This document shows positions 19,601 to 22,368 of a stretch of 22,368 nt of DNA, piece by piece. Where the stretch lies: positions 1 to 22,368 of the forward strand of contig JAUCBJ010004270.1 of assembly GCA_032718475.1 (NCBI GenBank). The letters are read 5' to 3'. The notes below the pieces were generated by a model, which saw only the letters and a list, made by a program, of their open reading frames with translations, ran no database searches and was not told the origin of the DNA. This DNA comes from Nemertoderma westbladi. Lineage: Eukaryota > Xenacoelomorpha > Nemertodermatida > Nemertodermatidae. Positions within the stretch are counted from its first letter, which is position 1, and every line of letters begins with the position of its first letter. The position numbers were made by a program, and so were the translations under genes.

Positions 19601-20452
19601 TATACATTTGTATACGTTTGTGTACATTTGTATACGTTTGTGTACATTTGTATACGTTTCTGTACATTTGTATACGCTTGTGTACATTTGTATACGTTTG
19701 TGTACATTTGTATACGTTTCTGTACGTTTGTGTACATTTGTATACGTTTGTGTACATTTGTATACGTTTCTGTACATTTGTATACGCTTGTGTACATTTG
19801 TATACGTTTGTGTACATTTGTATACGTTTGTGTACATTTGTATACGTTTGTGTACATTTGTATACGTTTCTGTACGTTTGTGTACTTTTGTATACGTTTC
19901 TGTACATTTGTATACGCTTGTGTACATTTGTATACGTTTCTGTACATTTGTATACGCTTGTGTACATTTGTATACGTTTGTGTACATTTGTATACGTTTC
20001 TGTACGTTTGTGTACATTTGTATACGTTTGTGTACATTTGTATACGTTTCTGTACATTTGTATACGCTTGTGTACATTTGTATACGTTTGTGTACATTTG
20101 TATACGTTTCTGTACGTTTGTGTACATTTGTATACGTTTCTGTACATTTGTATACGTTTCTGTACATTTGTATACGTTTGTGTACATTTGTATACGTTTC
20201 TGTACGTTTGTGTACATTTGTATACGTTTGTGTACATTTGTATACGTTTCTGTACGTTTGTGTACATTTGTATACGTTTGTGTACATTTGTATACGTTTC
20301 TGTACATTTGTATACGTTTCTGTACATTTGTATACGTTTGTGTACATTTGTATACGTTTGTGTACATTTGTATACGTTTGTGTACATTTGTATACGTTTG
20401 TGTACATTTGTATACGTTTGTGTACATTTGTATACGTTTGTGTACATTTGTA
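19601..20452 (+). repeat. 20-bp minisatellite, TGTACATTTGTATACGTTTG type
   Basis: About 42 units follow the previous array directly, with the same 20-base period and a similar 10-base half-period. TGTACA and GTATAC, both palindromes, alternate every 10 bases. Variants are GTTTG/GTTTC/GCTTG, and occasional TGTACGTTTG. Open frames of about 300 codons exist on both strands only because the repeat lacks stop codons. Confidence 0.96.
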
Positions 20453-20710
20453 TGTACACGCGGATGGTTTTTTCATCTAGACCATTCTCAGTCAGTTATT
20501 TTACTTGAATTTGTTAACTAATTCAGGTGAGTAACCTTAGTAACCTTATTAAATTCACATTGTAATTCCTACAGGTGACGTTTGTTTATCTCCGATGCTG
20601 TTGGCATGGCAATATTTATCTTTTAATCAACACAGTTTTATAATCTCCACACTGCCATTTATCAGTGCAAAATGTTTATTTAATTCCGTCAATCTAAATA
20701 TTGTTTCTGT
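20453..20710. other. Spacer between arrays, no gene seen
   Basis: Unique-looking non-coding DNA. A CAG|GTGAG (20525) and a TACAG|GTGACG (20571) resemble donors, but no flanking coding sequence supports exons. Confidence 0.45.
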
Positions 20711-21134
20711 GGTTGTCATTGGCTCACAGCTGATCGGTTGTCATTGGCTCACAGCTGATCGGTTGTCATTGGCTCACAGCTGATCTGTTGTCATTGGCTC
20801 ACAGCTGATTGGTTGTCATTGGCTCACAGCTGATCGGTTGTCATTGGCTCATCAGCTGATCGGTTGTCATTGGCTCACAGCTGATCTGTTGTCATTGGCT
20901 CACAGCTGATTGGTTGTCATTGGCTCACAGCTGATCTGTTGTCATTGGCTCATCAGCTGATCGGTTGTCATTGGCTCACAGCTGATCTGTTGTCATTGGC
21001 TCACAGCTGATTGGTTGTCATTGGCTCACAGCTGATCGGTTGTCATTGGCTCACAGCTGATCGGTTGTCATTGGCTCATCAGCTGATCGGTTGTCATTGG
21101 CTCACAGCTGATCGGTTGTCATTGGCTCATCAGC
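20711..21134 (+). repeat. 25-bp minisatellite with CAGCTG and ATTGG
   Basis: Seventeen copies of GTTGTCATTGGCTCACAGCT(GATCG) start every 25 bases, or 26 where CACAGC is replaced by CATCAGC. TTGTCATTGGC occurs at 20713, 20738 and so on to 21116. Each unit carries an E-box-type CAGCTG and an inverted CCAAT (ATTGG); GATTGG variants carry a second one. No transcript is evident. Confidence 0.95.
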
Positions 21135-21234
21135 AGTGTTGCAACTAGACTTTGATTCAACTGTTTCGTTTGTTTGTGCCACATTCCGATTTGTTTTTGG
21201 CAGTTTCGGAATTAAGCGAGGTGCTTTCGAGAAT

Positions 21235-21460
21235 TTGTTCTAATCTGTGACACTTTGGTCCGTTTGTTCTAATTTGTGACACTTTGGTCCGTTTGTTCTA
21301 ATTTGTGACACTTTGGTCCGTTTGTTCTAATCTGTGACACTTTGGTCCGTTTGTTCTAATTTGTGACACTTTGGTCCGTTTGTTCTAATTTGTGACACTT
21401 TGGTCCGTTTGTTCTAATTTGTGACACTTTGGTCCGTTTGTTCTAATTTGTGACACTTTG
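21235..21460 (+). repeat. 29-bp minisatellite, 8 copies
   Basis: TGTGACACTTTG lies at 21246 and every 29 bases to 21449, preceded by TTTGTTCTAAT and followed by GTCC. Only one position (AATTTG/AATCTG) varies; the last copy breaks into TGCTGG. The high identity indicates recent amplification. Confidence 0.95.
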
Positions 21461-21583
21461 CTGGCTATATTGGATTTGTCATATTGTTGGATTTACTTTG
21501 ACACTTTCGGTTTTTCTCAGTTGCGTCATTGGCTTTATTTTATTCTAAACACTGCGGAATGTGTCAGTGACATTTTTTATTCG

Positions 21584-22049
21584 TTTGTGTGACTTCCGGT
21601 TACGGCTACCCATTGCATTGGTTTGTGTGACTTCCGGTTACGGCTACCCATTGCATTCGTTTGTGTGACTTCCGGTTACGGCTACCCATTGCATTGGTTT
21701 GTGTGACTTCCGGTTACGACTACCCATTGCATTGGTTTGTGTGACTTCCGGTTACGGCTACCCATATACTTGACTTCCGGTTACGGCTACCCATATACTT
21801 GACTTCCGGTTACGGCTACCCATTGCATTCGTTTGTGTGACTTCCGGTTACGGCTACCCATTGCATTGGTTTGTGTGACTTCCGGTTACGGCTACCCATT
21901 GCATTCGTTTGTGTGACTTCCGGTTACGGCTACCCATTGCATTCGTTTGTGTGACTTCCGGTTACGGCTACCCGGTACTTCCGGTTACGGCTACCCGGTA
22001 CTTCCGGTTACGGCTACCCGGTACTTCCGGTTACGGCTACCCATATACT
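21584..22049 (+). repeat. 38/29/23-bp minisatellite with ETS-type sites, 14 copies
   Basis: ACTTCCGGTTACGGCTACCC occurs 14 times (one copy has GACTAC): at 21592, 21630, 21668, 21706, 21744, 21773, 21802, 21840, 21878, 21916, 21954, 21977, 22000 and 22023. The spacings are 38 in most units, 29 in two and 23 in the last three, depending on whether the linker is CATTGCATTSGTTTGTGTG, CATATACTTG or GGT. Every unit keeps ACTTCCGGT, the reverse complement of the classic ETS/GABP site ACCGGAAGT. Confidence 0.95.
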
Positions 22050-22368
22050 AATTGTTCTGTTTCCTCTCGCCTAGGATTGTTTCTTATTTTGCCATTAAAC
22101 GATGTAACTTTCGTTAACATTGTAACGATGTAACGATACTTCATACTGCCAGACTTTATTTCCTCTTATAATACAGTGTTCTTGGGTCCATCCAACTTAA
22201 CTTTATAACTCAACATGACGTCATTAACCCATACGTCGATTCTTTTCACTTCACATGACGTCATTTCTATTATTAGCTCAATGAGCAAATATTCCTAAGT
22301 AACAGAAATTCGTTTTCTATTATTATTGTTAGTTTTTTTTATTATTTATTTTCGCTTTGTTTTGTTGC
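22050..22368. other. Non-coding end of window
   Basis: AT-rich non-coding DNA apart from the two TGACGTCA sites annotated separately. No gene is supported. Confidence 0.45.
22214..22266. promoter_or_regulatory. Pair of perfect CRE/ATF-type sites
   Basis: The 13-mer ACATGACGTCATT occurs twice (22214-22226 and 22254-22266), 40 bases apart start to start. Each contains the full palindrome TGACGTCA recognised by CREB/ATF-family bZIP proteins. Whether they act on a promoter beyond the window is unknown. Confidence 0.5.

Noticed and set aside
19029-20521. Open frames of about 300-390 codons on both strands over the 20-bp arrays
   Set aside because: They are repeat artefacts: many frames on both strands are open at once, encoding simple cycles such as YTNVHKRIQM.

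Overview
The window looks like animal, probably arthropod, genomic DNA. The only host gene I can recognise is the 3' part of a minibrain/DYRK1A protein kinase on the + strand. One exon (4220-4514) carries the end of the kinase domain in an insect-like form ([24 protein letters not shown]). A second, phase-compatible exon (15477-16120) carries a Pro/Gly/Ser-rich C-terminus and the stop codon. Everything else is repeats and mobile elements. The density of minisatellites suggests a crustacean, but that is inference.

Layout. 1-4219 is intron-like DNA: an old ~161-bp degenerate repeat, an internally deleted LINE copy (A), then a ~630-bp pyrimidine-rich, AG-poor tandem repeat that runs into the kinase exon's 3' splice site. 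At the exon's donor (CAG|GT, 4514/4515) a 43-bp minisatellite begins; every unit ends CCTACAG and the next begins GTACGG, so each junction is a fused acceptor/donor. A 9.2-kb insertion (5006-14235) with TG...CA ends and a 5-bp TATAT duplication splits the array inside one unit; the array resumes at 14241 and runs to 15254. Rejoined, the array has 35 units. The last kinase exon follows.

The insertion is an LTR-type element on the - strand. It has direct terminal repeats and one long, decayed reading frame: a Glu/Arg coiled coil, a DEDD 3'-5' exonuclease-like segment, three CX2CX4HX4C zinc knuckles of which two have lost a cysteine, and a C-terminal part. I see no reverse transcriptase, protease or integrase belonging to it. 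It has been hit by two RTE-like LINE fragments (B, C) and one non-coding hAT-like element of 2,372 bp, each with a clear target-site duplication. All three LINE copies and the element's frame lie antisense to the host gene.

Downstream of the stop, 16121-22368 is almost entirely a chain of unrelated minisatellites: 46 bp with a 103-bp higher-order repeat, two related 20-bp arrays built on a 10-bp period, a 25-bp array with CAGCTG and ATTGG, a 29-bp array, and a 38/29/23-bp array with 14 ETS-type ACTTCCGG sites. Two perfect TGACGTCA sites lie near the end.

The most interesting points are the minisatellite built on a splice junction, whose unit length (43 = 1 mod 3) would change reading phase with each unit included, and the gag-only LTR-type element carrying an exonuclease-like domain.
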